From: Lithospermum erythrorhizon
Lineage: Eukaryota > Streptophyta > Magnoliopsida > Boraginales > Boraginaceae
Length of the DNA: 64,000 bases
Direction: 5' to 3'
Assembly: GCA_019722365.1 (NCBI GenBank)
Contig: JADFUC010001000.1
Location: 372,001 to 436,000, forward strand
Each line of letters begins with the position of its first letter. Position 1 is the stretch's first letter. Under the pieces are notes generated by a model. The model saw only the letters and a program-made list of their open reading frames with translations, was not told the DNA's origin and did no database searches. The position numbers and the translations under genes are program-made. This document shows, one piece after another, positions 10,468 through 24,885 of the stretch.

Positions 10468-13400
10468 ATGAGTAGTAGTGTATCTATACCAAGGGAGCCA
10501 GAAATGGTAATGAAGCAAAGAGATGGTTCGGTTTTAGGGAAGAAAACTATTATTAAGAGTGACCATTTTCCAGGTTGTCAGAATAAACGTTTGCTTCCTC
10601 ATATTGAAGGAGCTCCTAATTATAGAAAGGTGGTTATGATTTATTATTGTTGTTCATTTAATTCACTCATTATATTGCATTATTGATGAATGATGATTAA
10701 GTTATGTGATATATTCCTCGTATCAATATAATTGATTGTTTAGAATAAAATTGATATGTTTTCATTATCTTTACAATTACCTCTAATTAATTAATGGTAT
10801 ACTTAGTAAAGTACTTTTAGTCTAAACAATGACTTATATTGATACGGATGGAGTACCATTTGATGAGGGTATGATTTGGGATTCTTGATTATGCTTGTTT
10901 TCTTAGAATTTGAAGCTCAAGATTGGGTTTTGCTGCTTTTTATTTTTTATTTTAAGGACTGGGTTTAGTTGCAATCAAATCAATTTAGTTTGTTTGTCTC
11001 ATAATTGAAAGCTTCAATCTTTTTAACTTAAAGTTTAGTGGATACTTTAGCTTATAAGGTTTCTTTGCGGCAAATTTCAAACAAATCACGAACCCTGCAA
11101 TAATTTTTCGTTTAGCTATTCCTTTACAGAGGATGTGCCGAGATGGGAAGTAAGCTAGGTGGCTGGGCTCTAGAGCAGTAAGATTTATTTTTGTATTGAT
11201 GGCCAATGGCCGTTGTTTTCCTCCCTTGCAATTAGCAAAGAAATCTGTGCTGTTATTTTGTGTGAAGAGCGGTTGTTTTCATGTGATCGTTTTTCTTCTT
11301 GGACTTGAGTCCAGGAAGGCGGAACTGTGATAACAGAGAGGCTGTTGCCGAAAGGGGATGAAATATTAATCACATAATAGAAATCAGCATTTGTATGTTG
11401 CACATAAGTATATATCTCCATATACTTTAAATCAGGCTTCCATACTTTTATGGTCTTTGTAAGTTGTGATCTCTATTATTTTCAACATATTGTTATATTC
11501 TTCAACTTGTATTGTTATCACTGCAGTTTCAAGTTTTGGATAATGTTTGGGTTACATTTTTGTAGTCTTTGTGATTTCCTGCATAGTTTCTAGCTTACCA
11601 TCCTTAGTCATCCACAGGCTGATGCTATGCCCGTTCATGGTGTAGCTATCCCTACTACAGATGGCATCCGAAATGTTCTTGACCTGATGATTGGGACTCA
11701 AGGAGATGGGCAACAAACTCGTATACTTTGGATTAACCTTCGCGAGGAACCAGTAATAGTTCTAGACTGTGCGCAACTTTAAAGTTTCTGTTTCCAAATA
11801 CTTTTAGGTCTTTCACATTTTAAAGCATATGCTTATTAGCTCTTTATGCCCACATATTTTTTCACATTGTGGTGTATTATTTGAATTGGTTTTACTTGGA
11901 TATGAGATAACAATTCAGTTTTATGTAATTGTTACAACCAAATTGTTTCTTTGATATATCCTTGCAACATTTTCATTACTTGTGGTCTTCCTTCATGCTA
12001 CAGGTGGTTTATATTAATGGACGCCCATTTGTTCTCCGCGATGTAGAGAAGCCTTTCTCTAATGTTGAATATACGGTGCGTCCTTTCAAGAACATCTTTT
12101 TTCGTCTATAACTCCATATATACAAAAAGAGGAACACCTTACTTCTAAGTTTTTAACGTCTACTTTTTTAATTGTTTTCCTTATATTTTTTTGACATTAT
12201 GTAATACATTACCTCCATCTCAATTGAGAGAGAAGTTGGCTTTTTTGTAATTTCCAAAACTGTCTTAGCTTTTTTTCAATCACTAATCTATTACTACTCA
12301 TAATGCATTCCTTGAATATTTTTTTAGAAATCAAATCACTACTTAAATTGGGATTTGCAAGGGGGGAGGGTGGAGTATCGTGTATCTTTGTTCCATCATT
12401 AACCCTTGTTTATTTTACCTGAGGGTTGATCACATACTAGTTAATTCTTTTTGTTATACAAGTGTCTCACATTTAGAGGAGCATACAAATGTAGACTTAT
12501 TTATTTAGTGAAAATTATCTGTTCTTGGACCTATATATCTAATGGCATTCTAGCATTTGATTATTTTGTGACATAATAGTGGAATTACTATTTCATGTTG
12601 CCGTAGGGTATTAATAGGGAAAGACTAGAGCAAATGGAGGATAGACTAAAGGAAGATGTTTTGGTAGAAGCTGCAAGGTATTTTTTAAATTTGTTTTCCC
12701 ATCGCGGAAATTTATCTCCATTTCATAGTTGTAAGAGAAGATGTAAATGTGCACCTGAACCAACAGATATGGAAATAAGATACTTGTAACTGACGAACTT
12801 CTAGATGGTCAAATGGTTGATCAGTGGGAACCTGTAAGCTGCGATTCTGTGAAGACTCCACTGGAGGTATCGTATGAGCCTCAGGGTACATTTCACTTCA
12901 GTAAGCTTGTGAAGATGATTCCACATCCATTAAGTTATATTAATCTACTTCATCTAATAGGTATACGAAGAACTACAAGTTCAACCCTACCATGTTGAGT
13001 ATGAACGTGTACCTATAACGGACGAAAAATCGCCTAAGGAGCAGGATTTTGACATTTTGGTAGGTTTGTTAAAACCATGATTGAATATTTCTCTTATGAT
13101 ATTAGAAGTCCAATTATTTGATATGGTGCTCTTTCTGTTGTGTTAACCGTTGGATTAACTGGCTTTGTAACTACTTTGATGTATGAATTTTATTTGTCTG
13201 TCTTATCTATTTTAACTACCATTGGTCTGAATCAGAACAAAATAGTGGTAAACTGCAATAAGAAGTAGATACTGAAGTGGTTGAGTGGTTACTGTAATAT
13301 TCATTGATCATGTAATTGGAGAAAATTATTAATTAACTACACAGTTTCATTCTACTGTGTAGGTTCATAGACTTTCTCAAGCAGACCTGACAACAGAGAT

Positions 13401-16400
13401 TATATTTAATTGCCAAATGGGGCGGGGACGAACGACAACCGGCATGGTGATTGCGATATTAATTTATCTTAATCGAACGGGTGCTTCTGGTAATTATATG
13501 TTTTCCTATTAGTCATTAAGGCCCGGGCCTCTTTACTGGGTGTAAAAACATATGTTCTCTCCTTCTATCTACTTGCGGCTTCCTTTAGTTGTGGCTATTA
13601 TTATGTCTTTGCGATTCCGTGAATGAGGCGCCAGAAGTAACCATAAATTCCAAGATAAAAACAATGAACATTCAGAGAAGATAAGTTGTTGGGTGATAAT
13701 TATTTTTAGGAGATAGGCTTCCTTGGTCTGTAACGTATTTTTAGACGTTTCACTTTTGAAGACAATAATTCACCAATGTGCTCACAAACTATATTGTGTA
13801 CCTCACCTTTGACTTCTGTAAAAATTAACACGAAGATTTCGTCTCTTGGTAAGTGTGTGGTTATATTGGGGAAGAAAGATAATACTCAGTATGGGGGCAT
13901 ATATAGGGGTACTTCCCAAAATAGAAATATTGTAAAACTATGGTGGGATTGAGGGATGATCAAAATAAAAAATGTTTGAAACAGTAATTATATTTAGTTT
14001 TGTCGATATCCTTCAATAGTCTCTTATAGATTTCCCGTTGCTATGCTTACTTGCCAATTTGTGATTTGGAAATTGCTTAGTGGCTCTTGATTTCTATCCA
14101 ATATTGACTCACTAATCTTATTCAATGCATGTAATATCTTTATTATCCCTTGCATTGAATAGTTCATATCTGGAGCTTCACATGCACTATATTGTCGTGT
14201 AGAAATTCCAAGGACCAATATAATTGGCAAACTTTCTGAGTCCAATTCCAGCCTGACCGATCATTTTCCCAATACCGAACAAGCTCTTCAGAGAGGAGAA
14301 TACACAGTAATCAGAAGTCTGGTTCGGGTCTTAGAGGTATTTGCACATACTGCAAAGTGCGCTTTATGAATTTCCGTTCTTCTTTGAGTATTATTTGACG
14401 TTTAAATTTTTTTGAAGGGTGGTGTTGAAGGCAAGGGACAAGTGGATGAAGTCATTGACAAGTGTGCTGCCATGCAGGTATTGGTCATATCACCCCCACC
14501 GTCCCTAACCAAAGATATCCGTTCCTTTTTTTTCAGTTTAAAGTCACAAGGGAACTATTAGTTATGACATTTGTTTTACTCTTAATAATTACAGAACTTA
14601 CGTGAAGCCATTGCCACTTACCGTAACAGTATTCTACGCCAATCTGATGAAATGAAGAGGGAGGCATCACTTTCCTTTTTTGTGGAGTACCTAGAAAGAT
14701 ATTACTTCCTTATTTGCTTCGCTGTATATCTCCACACAGAAAGGGGAGCACTTCAGCTTGGATCTCCTCGTCACTGCAGTTTTAATGATTGGATGACAGC
14801 AAGACCTGAGCTATACAGCATAATTCGCAGGTGAATATGTAATCTGCCTTGAATTGTTTTTTTGTCTGTCAAAGTCTTCTCTCTGATGGTTATGTGACCC
14901 CATGATCGAGGGCTTTGTATTTCGTATCCATGCTGAGCAGAGTTATTTTTTATTTTGAACAGAGCTCAGTTATATGCTTACAATTAAATCTATTGATGTT
15001 ACTTAAAATAAAATTAACAAATGAGTCGTCTTAATGCTGTATTCTGTAACCTACCCAGTTTACTTTTCAATGCTATATACAGAAACTAGCTTGACATTCG
15101 GATGGATTCTTTCCACTAGTAATAAGGAATTTAGAGAACATGTACTATGCCATTTTGAACTTTGTATAGCAAGTAATTTGTATTGTTATGTGTGCTCAGC
15201 TCTGGAGATCTTCCTAACATTCAAGAAGTAGAGAATTTGACACTGGAATATTTTTTTATTGAACTTTTCAATTTCAAACCTTTTTATAAACAATTAAATT
15301 CTGTTTTGGAAAGTTCTAATGAGCTCCTTTCTCTAGCAAAAACATAGTGTAATGAGCATCAGTTCATTGCCTCTGCTCTACTCAATAGCGGTCCTAGTTG
15401 ACAACTTCCCTTTTTCTATTTGTGATTTGCTTTAGCTTCCTGTTTTAGCTCATATGTTTTATCACACTTTATGTAAGGAATCCAGTTAGATGGTTGCTCC
15501 AACTTCCACACTTTTATGTCATTTGATGCTACTGTTTGAGAGAGCTAAGCTATACCAAATTATGACGATCATGGAAATATAATATTTTTTTTATTAGCAG
15601 AGACTAAAATCAGCAGGAGCATAGATAAGCTACATAGCTCTACTAATAAATGGCTGCAAAATATGCTTTGTTTGCTAAGAGATTTTGTCATTGGTTGTGG
15701 AACATGAATGTGGTGCAGCCTATTCTAATTAACCTGAGATTGAGCATTCTATGACATTGTCCTGACATGTACATTGCATATATATCATTTATCTTAAAAA
15801 TATTCTTCACAAACACCATCAAAAGGTTAATACATTTTGGTATCTCATATCATCTTAAATGCTAATTTTGTCCTCACAACTGATGGAAATTCTGCAGATT
15901 GCTAAGAAGAGACCCAATGGGGGCACTTGGTTATGTTGAATCATCTCTTGCTTTCACTGTTGAAGCAACTAAGGACGGTCCTTCTGAGGTGAGCCAAGTT
16001 GCGGCATTGAGGAACGGAAGGGTTCTTGGACGTCAAACTATTCTTAAAAGTGATCACTGCCCTGGTTGCCAGCATCTCAACTTACGAGAGAGAGTAGAGG
16101 GTGCTCCTAATTTCAGAGAAATTCCAGGCTTTCCAGTTTATGGTGTTGCCAATCCAACTATTGAAGGTATTCGATCTGTTATTAAAAGGATTGGAAGCTC
16201 TAAAGGTGGTCGTTCAGTGCTTTGGCATAATATGAGAGAAGAACTTGTTGTCTACATTAATGGCAAGCCATTTGTACTCCGTGAGGTTGAACGACCATAC
16301 AAGAATATGCGAGAATATTCGGTAATGGCTGTTACATTTATATCTATCACATTGATATTAGTCCGAACTCTGAAGATATTTTTCATTGCATGATTGCTTA

Positions 16401-19400
16401 ACTTAGATCTCATTTCCCAATACTACAACAGAAAAAGAACTTTATGGCCATTTCTTGAATCTTCATACATTGAAGTTCATGCTTGAATTTACACATACTG
16501 ATTTGATAACACATGCATACTACAAACTATATTCAATCATGGTTCTAATAGACTTACTTAAATAGCATTTGTGCCCACTTGCATATTGCAAACTTTATTT
16601 GTAAACGTTTTAGTCATGCTTGGTGGTTTTCTGCAATTTTTTTTTGTATTTCCAGAGGATGCTTCACTACTTAAAGGGAATAGATTGTCTATAGTTGGAA
16701 AGTTTTGAGTTTAAACCTGATCATCATGTAGTATTGAAAAGTTTATTGTAGGAAATTCATTTATTGATTAAAATCCTCCCCTCTTTATTGCTGGATATTG
16801 ATTGAAGTTTCCCAACTTGTTTCAAAGTGGTGTTCAGTTGCATTGCTCTACTTAGTTAATCTCAGGCTTCAAACACTTATCCACTTTACTTGATTCTTTT
16901 GGCTGTTGAATATTTTTGTTCCTGTTAGCATGTGATCCAATAAATGTTGTTTCCTCGATAGACATCCACTTCTTGCTTGAAAACCCAAATTTACTGTTAA
17001 ATATGGATGGAACTCTGAGTGGTTGACAAGAGATGTGATATTCAGCTGTACGCTTCTCGTGTCGTTCAATCTATTAATGTACCAATTCAAGATGAATTAT
17101 TCTATACTTTATGTTTTTCCTAGAAATGATAGGAAGAGTAACTTACATACTAGAAAACATACATCTAGGGCATTGATCAGGAAAGGCTTGAAAGCATGGA
17201 AGCCAGATTGAAAAATGATATTTTACGAGAAGCTGATCTCTACAAGGGTGCGATAATGGTCATCCATGAGACTGATGATGGGAAAATATTTGATGGGTGG
17301 GAACATGTGACACCTGATACTGTTCAGACCCCACTAGAGGTCTTTAATAGCTTGAAGGCTGATGGGTTCCCAGTAAAGTATGCTCGTGTGCCAATAACTG
17401 ATGGCAAAGCACCTAAAAGTTCTGTCTTTGATATGTTGGCTAGCAATATCGTATCTGCCCCCAGCGATGCCGCTTTTGTTTTTAATTGTCAGGTAATTTG
17501 CTTTAGTTACTAGAAGAAGTATCTTAGTTGTGTTAGATATGTGATAAAAAAAAATTAATCACCTTTCTTACATTACTTATAGATGGGTATAGGCAGAACA
17601 ACCACGGGCACTGTCATTGCATGCCTTCTAAAACTTCGGATTGATTATGGGAGACCAATCATTGTGTTGCGTGATGATTTATTGCATGGAGAATATAATA
17701 GCGGTACATCAGATGGTGAAGAAAATGAAAATCATGATTCTTCATCCATGACAATTTCTTCGAATGTTAATCCTGAAAAGGATCCTAGCCATGCATTTGG
17801 GATAAATGACATTCTGTTGCTGTGGAAGATAACAAGATTGTTTGATAACGGAGTGGATTGCCGAGTAGCTTTGGATTCCATTATTGATAGATGCTCTGCT
17901 CTGCAGAATATACGACAAGCTGTGTTGCAATATCGGAAGATCTTTAATCAGCAACATGTCGAGCCTAGAGAAAGACGGGTGGCATTAAATCGTGGTGCTG
18001 AATACTTGGAACGCTATTTTCGCTTGATTGCTTTTGCAGCATATCTTGGTAGTGAGGCATTTGATGGAATTTGTGGACAGGGACCATCACGAATGACATT
18101 TAAGGATTGGTTGCACCGCAGGCCAGAGGTTCAAGCCATGAAATGGTCCATAAGATTAAGGCCAGGGCGATTCTTTACAATACCTGTAAACTTCTTTGAC
18201 TGAACACTTTTTCATCATGTTCCTAATAGCTTTAGTTTCTGACCAATTAATACTGCACTTTTTGAGATCAGGCAGAACTTCGAGCTCCGCAAGAATCTCA
18301 ACATGGGGATGCAGTGATGGAAGCCATAGTAAAGGAGCGTAAGGGTTCAGTTCTGGGGAAGGGGTCAATCCTCAAGATGTACTTTTACCCTGGTCAGCGA
18401 ACTTCTAGTAACATACAAATTCAAGGGGCACCACATGTCTTCAAGGTTTGTTGAACTGTCACCACTTCTAGTTTTCCTTTCTTTGGTGTGCGAGTTTTGA
18501 GGGTCACTAACTTCATACTTGAAAGAGTCCTACATCCATGAGAATAAATTACACATACATGCTTAGCTCTGATGTTATTCATACTTTGGTGTTATTCTTC
18601 AATTCATGTTGTTGAAAGTAGATGTTTCACTGCAGGTGGACGGATATCCTGTATATAGCATGGCCACACCAACTATCTCTGGTGCAATTGAGATGTTGTC
18701 TTACCTGGGTGCTGGCCCTACAACCAAAGAAGGGCCCACGGGTAAAGCAATAGCTGCTCAGAAAGTGATCCTGACGGATCTGAGGGAAGAAGCCGTTGTT
18801 TACATCAACGGCACTCCTTTTGTATTAAGAGAACTTAATAAGCCTGTTGATACACTCAAGCATGTCGGGATTACTGGTTACGTGGTATGACTGTAATTCT
18901 TTACTCTTCCCAAGGAACAGGATAATCACAATGTCAACTATACTTAAGTGGGTTCAACATTCAACAGGTGGAACATATGGAGTCACGATTGAAAGAAGAT
19001 ATACTATCTGAAATAAGGCATTCTGGTGGTCGAATGCTTTTACATCGAGAAGAATTTAACCCTGCATCGAATCAGGCCAGTGTTGTTGGTTACTGGGAGA
19101 ACATATTTGTGAGTGATGTTCAAACCCCTGCAGAAGTGTACTCGGCCTTAAAAGATGAAGGATATAATATCATGTACAAGAGAATACCATTGACGAGAGA
19201 ACGAGAGGCCTTGGCTTCTGATGTTGATGCCATTCAGTACTGTAAGGATATGTAAGTTTCAAAATCTGCTAGTTTAACATTGCAGTTAGTGTGAGGAAAA
19301 CGATGGACATCATTGATTTGCCACTTTGCAATTTGCATCATGCTGCATAATATATTTCAGCTGGAGCATATGAGAAAGTTTTAATTGTTCCCATACCTTG

Positions 19401-21063
19401 TTAACATGTTTTACCTAATTTATTGTCAATATACGTACCAGCTGTCATTAATCATTATTAGGCAGTTTTGTTAAAGAAATTCTAATCCAGAGATCCTTGT
19501 GAATTGTGTTTGTTGGGTAATCTGCCAAGGAGTTAGACTTTGAATAAGCTTCTTTAAATTTTAACACATTTTTGTTGATTAATCTGAACTCGTTTTCCAA
19601 AAGATCTTCATCATTAACTTCTTCTGCCTTGGATGCTAATTGAGCATAGCATGAGGTTCATTTGTATGCTTTATTTCCGTATCAAGGTTTTCTCATTTAC
19701 CTGCTTATTAGTTAGTAGGTAACTGTTGTTTCATGCTATGCATCCTCTTCAATATTCTCGTTTTAAGAAAGTTGTGCATACCGAGCCTAGATTTTAACTT
19801 ACCTTGTTGATACAGCTCTGCAGGGTCTTATCTTTTTGTATCACACACAGGCTTTGGAGGGGTTGCTTATGCAATGTCTATTATCTGTATTAGACTTAAA
19901 GCAGAGGCTAGATCAGTTTTAGATCCTGGACAGACTGTTGTCCATCATCCATGTCCTTCACCCGTGGCAAAAATATTGCACCAAATTTCTGAAGAGGAAA
20001 CAAAGACAATGGGTGATTATCGGGATATATTAAGCCTTTCTAGGGTTCTTGTCCATGGTCCAGAAAGCAAGGCAGATGTTGACAGAGTTATAGAAAGGTA
20101 TTATCAACATGATCTTTTCGTTTTTTTTAGTTGAGTAACCAAATGGATCTTCTAAGATTGGGAGACAGAACCTGCAATAGGCAAGATGATTACCTTCACA
20201 GTAAAGAAGAGGGTATCATTAAATGGAAATGCTGTGGCAAAGTTCCATTTTTTATGATTTTCTTGTAACAGGCAAAGTGAATTATTTCAATTAGCCAAAC
20301 AGCAATTTCTCTCCACATGCAAGAAGAGACTTTGGAATCACTTGATATATTTTGGTTGAATTGTTCTAGAGAGATTTTGTGGCTTTTAAATTAGGTGTAA
20401 ATACCTGATCGATCAAATGGTTAAAGGAGCCAGGGATTTCATTATCCATAGTTAAGTTATGTCATTTGGTTTTGCATCCTATATATGGGCAGTGATACCA
20501 CTGATTACGAAAAAAAATGAATGTGATATTTGGTATGTGCGTATACACCAGTCATCCAGGCTCCTTTATGCATTTTGAATTTTTTCACGTGTATACAGGT
20601 GTGCAGGTGCAGGACATTCACTAGGGGACATTCTTTATTACATCAAGGAGCTGGATAAGTTCTCAGGCAATAAAGATGATGAGCATCAAGCATATCTTAT
20701 GGATATGGCCACCAAAGCTTTAAGGTCAGTTATAGTCAAGAATTTAATTATTAAAAACGCCTTCTAGTTAATTTGAACTGCAACCACTCTTGTTTCTTAG
20801 ATTTTGAACAAAATCATGAATTTTTTGGACATTGAGAAGTTTTTAAAAGCATTGTTCACACTGCACCCTGCATACATGAACTACAGACCCCTACTCTTTA
20901 TAACCATAAGTTCTTTCTGTTCATGTGCAGGCGGTACTTTTTCTTGATTTCATTTAGATCTTATCTATATAGCAGTTCGGCAACTGAGACGAGCTTTTCT
21001 GCTTGGATGGAGGCGAGGCCTGAACTTGGCCATTTGTGTAATAACCTCAGAATTGATAAATGA
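10468..21063 (+). CDS. Paladin-like three-repeat phosphatase-domain protein
   Basis: Nineteen exons join in frame to about 1264 residues: 10468-10629, 11618-11752, 12004-12075, 12607-12677, 12767-12866, 12961-13059, 13363-13489, 14203-14336, 14418-14477, 14595-14830, 15898-16321, 17169-17492, 17583-18185, 18272-18445, 18636-18884, 18968-19251, 19816-20097, 20599-20724 and 20931-21063. Three homologous blocks of about 400 residues each carry GSVLGK(K)T or a variant, EGAPN(Y/F)R or GAPHVFK, a VYINGxPFVLR strand, a (D/E)xRLKED helix, a VxTPLEV segment, a phosphatase-type loop and a closing FxxWxxxRPEL motif. The CX5R loops are FNCQMGRGRTT (Cys230) and FNCQMGIGRTT (Cys647). The third is SHTGFGG (1094-1100), with Cys and Arg lost. 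The architecture is that of the paladin (PALD1) family, related to dual-specificity and inositol-phosphate phosphatases. Catalytic activity is unproven. The start is the ATG just before the first conserved block; a non-ATG extension upstream is unlikely. Confidence 0.85.
10712..10855. mobile_element. Small Stowaway-like MITE in intron 1
   Basis: The element is about 144 bp. The left end (TATTCCTCGTATCAATATAA) pairs with the right end (TTATATTGATACGGATGGAGTA) as an inverted repeat flanked by TA. It sits inside intron 1 of the paladin-like gene and has no coding content. Confidence 0.65.
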
Positions 21064-22340
21064 CTGCAATGTAAATGTTGTCGAGGAATGTTGTGTATAG
21101 CCCTACCCCCCCTCCCCCCCTTCTCTTTCGCAAATGTTGGTATGTCAAAATAAAGGCAAATGCAGTCACTTGCAGGCCTACAGTTTAAGGTAGAGTGGTA
21201 GGGTATACTAGAATCTTATGAAGACTGTCCGAGTTGTCGATATCGTTTAATAGGAGGCAATGTACAGGATGGTTGGTCAGCTGCTGAAAATTATCAAGAG
21301 TATTGTAAATATTGGTATGGTTACAAAGACATCAATGAAGGTTTTTGACCTAACTTAGGTTGGAATCCTTCTACTGAAGCTTGCTGATGTTGAACATAAA
21401 AGGCTAGTATGAGATTTACGTTACCTTAATCTTTGTAGCATGAGAGATGTAATTTGTTTGTCCTAGGACTTGAATCATATTTCGTCATTACAATTTTTTT
21501 TTCTTTTTTTATGTATTACAAGTAATATTCATGAGCGTTAGTCTAATCGAACGACTCGTTCCATCGTTTGTCTAGGAAAAAAAAATATCAAAGTGGTTAT
21601 TGAAGAAATGACGACCACATTTCTTCTGCTTTTTTATTCGATGCTTTCACATATCGGTATCAACTTTGACTATCGATTATTTTTAAACTATATTGCTCAT
21701 AAGTAAATTAATATTACTTTAAACTATTTTCAACGATGAATCTAATGTGGATATAAATTTTATATTTATTAAAATAATAAGTAATTAGTAATGAATGGTC
21801 AAAGTTTTACCTTAATATACGAAAACATCAAATAATATTTAATCTCTATTCATCATACTACTACTAGTAGTATAATTTATATAGTCACCAAATATTAAAA
21901 TACTGAATAAATATATAGAAAGAATCTTAAGTACAAAATTTCAAAATTCAACTACCAAATTCAATTAGACAATCTTTTATGGAGTTCAACAATGTAATGC
22001 CATATCTAATGCCTGCAGAAAAACAAGTTAAAACATGCAAACTCCATTGAAATCCGGAGGAGCTCGAGTGAAGAAGAAGATGATCACAGAGAGCATTTTG
22101 GAGGGAAATTTGAATTGTAAAAATGATAGTTGTTACAACTGAATTCTCACTAGTGCGACGTCACAAGCATAAGATGACATGGAACACACTAACAACTCAT
22201 TAATCAATTAATTCTGAATTGAACAAGACATTTATTCAAACAACTCCAGCGCACAACTTGTTGACTTGAAGTTGAATATAATCTTCAATGCCCTCACATT
22301 TCCAATAGATGAACATTGACAAGTTTATGCAGCACCCCTC
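21064..22340. other. Convergent intergenic region and 3' UTRs
   Basis: The first few hundred bases are likely the 3' UTR of the paladin-like gene, with a C-rich run near 21105-21120. The rest is AT-rich. Nothing else is recognised before the stop codon of the minus-strand gene at 22341. Confidence 0.4.
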
Positions 22341-24885
22341 CTATCTCCGCATCCCACGATTACGTTCTCGCTTTCGAAAACGCTCGAGCGTGAATTCATC
22401 TGTTGCTGTTGGTCTGCGAACTGCACCATCCACACCAGAATCGCTAGTTCCAGGTTCGTCTGCATTATCTTCTTTAGCTCGTTCCTTATACAGCTCCGGA
22501 TGTTCTGTGAACATGTAATGTTCTTAAAGTCATAACTAATGCCTGAAAAAGAAATATACAAGGAAAGAAAAAGGGGGAAAAAAAACGGACATACACAAAT
22601 GCACCACTACGAGCCTCTTTACATGAAGCTGTGAGAACACTAGCAGGTTTGGTCTTACTCATCAATCGATAAATTAATCTGCTAAGATGGCATCTTAAAT
22701 ACTAAGTAAACAAAGAAAGAAATCAATCGAGTAACCTTCGACATTGTTCTGCCAATTACAAAAAAATGTTGGCATAATGAGTTAGATAGGACCAACCTCT
22801 CCTAAGCTTTTCAGCATAGTCTCTTCCACGTTGAAAGTAATCTGCACTGTAACTTGCCGGAATGCTGGGATTTGTTTTGGCACGGCCCACAAGCCTCTTC
22901 TCCTGCAGAAGCTTTTTTGCAGCTTCAGTCTCTTCTATATTCTTCAGTTTATACCTGAAGATCGATCGCCAGCAAGCATGATAATGGGAAACTTAATTTT
23001 CAATCTCTTATCTAACAATACGTTCAATCAATGATCAATATTAATCTGTGCACAGATCTTGTAATCCTAACAGAATACCAAAACATAACTTATATGACGT
23101 GAGCCCACGTGGAGAAAAAAATACATACTCAATGGGAAGCTGAATTTCTGCAATTCCTGTAGTCCATTGAGTGGAGCTCTCATTTGAGTTTCGTTTCTTC
23201 ACCTGGGAGAGAGTGCAAGAGGAGGGGGTAAGTTCCTCGTACTTCTTTCCAGCTCTATTGTTACATTTTACAGTTAGCTAAGAGTTTGGGCTAAACAGGC
23301 TAGTAAACATATCACTTGGATGTACTACGGTCTTTTAAGTAGACCAATCAAAACTAAAATTTTAAACCTTAAAACCTAAGTAAATCAATGAAGAAACGTT
23401 GAGAAGATCCAGCCTCTGTAAATTTACAACTGAGAATACGATATTCACAACAAGTAACAGTTCAAATGGAAGAAGTAAAGGACCAAATATAATGGAAAAT
23501 AACATCTTGAAACCCATATGTCAACCAAGAGCATATAGCTTTATATGTATCCTTGAGTAGAATTTGAGTAAGTGAAATACTAATCAGATCATTGTATCTT
23601 ATATCAAATGGAGTTACAAAAAACAATATCATAAGAATCTTTGCACGCACATATCTCATTTCTATATGCAATATCACAAATAGAGTTTTGACTTCTGCGA
23701 AATCTAAAATCATAATCTAGCCTCTAGAGGGATTGAAACAGATACACTCACTTTAAGATGTTCCGGAATTTGGTACAATGCATCCTCAGCACTTTTGATA
23801 TCATTTTCACCTTGATTCCCTACATCAAGATTCTTGCCTCTTTTCTTTGCCAACTCTTGTTCAATGTATTTCAACCTACATCGTCAAAATTCAATTCAAT
23901 CAACCTTAACGATTTCAGCTAAAACACTTAACAACATAACCCAATCGAGCTGAAATAGCTACTGACATATTAGGATCCTCCTCCATAACAGCCGTTTCTT
24001 GAGCAAAAGTATCCTGCAAGACCAACTCGTCTTTATCGCCTCCATCCCCACCACCATCGTTTGCTGTACGAACCAATCCGCCAACAGAGGGATCATACCC
24101 GCTTCCGTTAGCAGCAACCGAAGAAGCCTGTTGGGTCACAGCAGTAGGAAGAGCAAGAAGTCCAAACTTCCTCTCCCTCTGTTTTTGCAAGAATTTCACC
24201 TCCTCTAAAGCCGATCTGGATATATATTGTTCTTCAAATTAAACAAACTTTCATAATTTGATAATAATTGAACTATGAGCTTAAAAACATAGTTGCATAA
24301 ACAGACTAAATACTCCTTCTATCCCAAAAAAATTGCCCAAGTTTGAATCTTGAACTAAATATTTTTGTATATAACATATATGTTATAATATTCTGTGAAA
24401 AATATAGTCGATGCTAGTATTTATAACATAATTTACTATTAACACAATAATTTTGATTCAAATCAAAGATCCGTGTTATACTACAACTAAGTTACTTAAT
24501 TTTAACCAATGAAAAAACAAACTTTAAATTACAACTAAATACCCATATATCGCATAATATTTGGTGAAAATACATCAAATGCTACTACTTTTAATGTACC
24601 ATACTATTAACGTGAAAATTTGGAGTTATGCATTTCAATTAAAGCTACAAACTTTATTAATTGTGAGCACTAAAAATGAAAATGGACAATCTTTTTGGGA
24701 CAAATAAAAACAACCCAAAAGAACAAATAGCAAAGTGTAATAGAAAGTTACCTTCTTTTTTGTTCATCATCTTCTTTAATATTTTTATCAGAAATTGAAT
24801 TTAAATCAATATTATTTTCTTCTTCTTCTTCTTCTTCTGATAATTTCCTTTTTCGAAAATTCTTTTGCTTCTTCATTAAAAGCAT
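22341..24885 (-). CDS. C9orf78/TLS1 (HCA59) family nuclear protein
   Basis: Six exons on the minus strand join in frame: 24752-24885, 23967-24215, 23752-23875, 23129-23202, 22797-22954 and 22341-22504, about 300 residues. The N-terminus is basic then acidic (KKQKNFRKRKLS followed by seven Glu). Next comes the conserved FLQKQRERKFGL block, an EDPNMLKYIEQELAKKRG segment, then TQWTTGIAEIQLPIEYKLKN, SYSADYFQRGRDYAEKLRR and the C-terminal DEFTLERFRKRERNR tail. These match the plant member known to me as At1g02330. Human C9orf78 associates with the spliceosome, and fission yeast Tls1 affects splicing and telomeric silencing; the plant role is inferred. The first ATG of the exon was taken, with a second Met three codons later. 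It is head-to-head with the COQ8 gene. Confidence 0.88.
24311..24704. mobile_element. Stowaway-like MITE upstream of the HCA59-family exon 2
   Basis: The left end TACTCCTTCTATCCCAAAAA and the right end GGACAATCTTTTTGGGACA are imperfect inverted repeats. The element lies in intron 1 of the C9orf78/TLS1-family gene and has no coding content. It belongs to a group present several times in this window. Confidence 0.65.
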
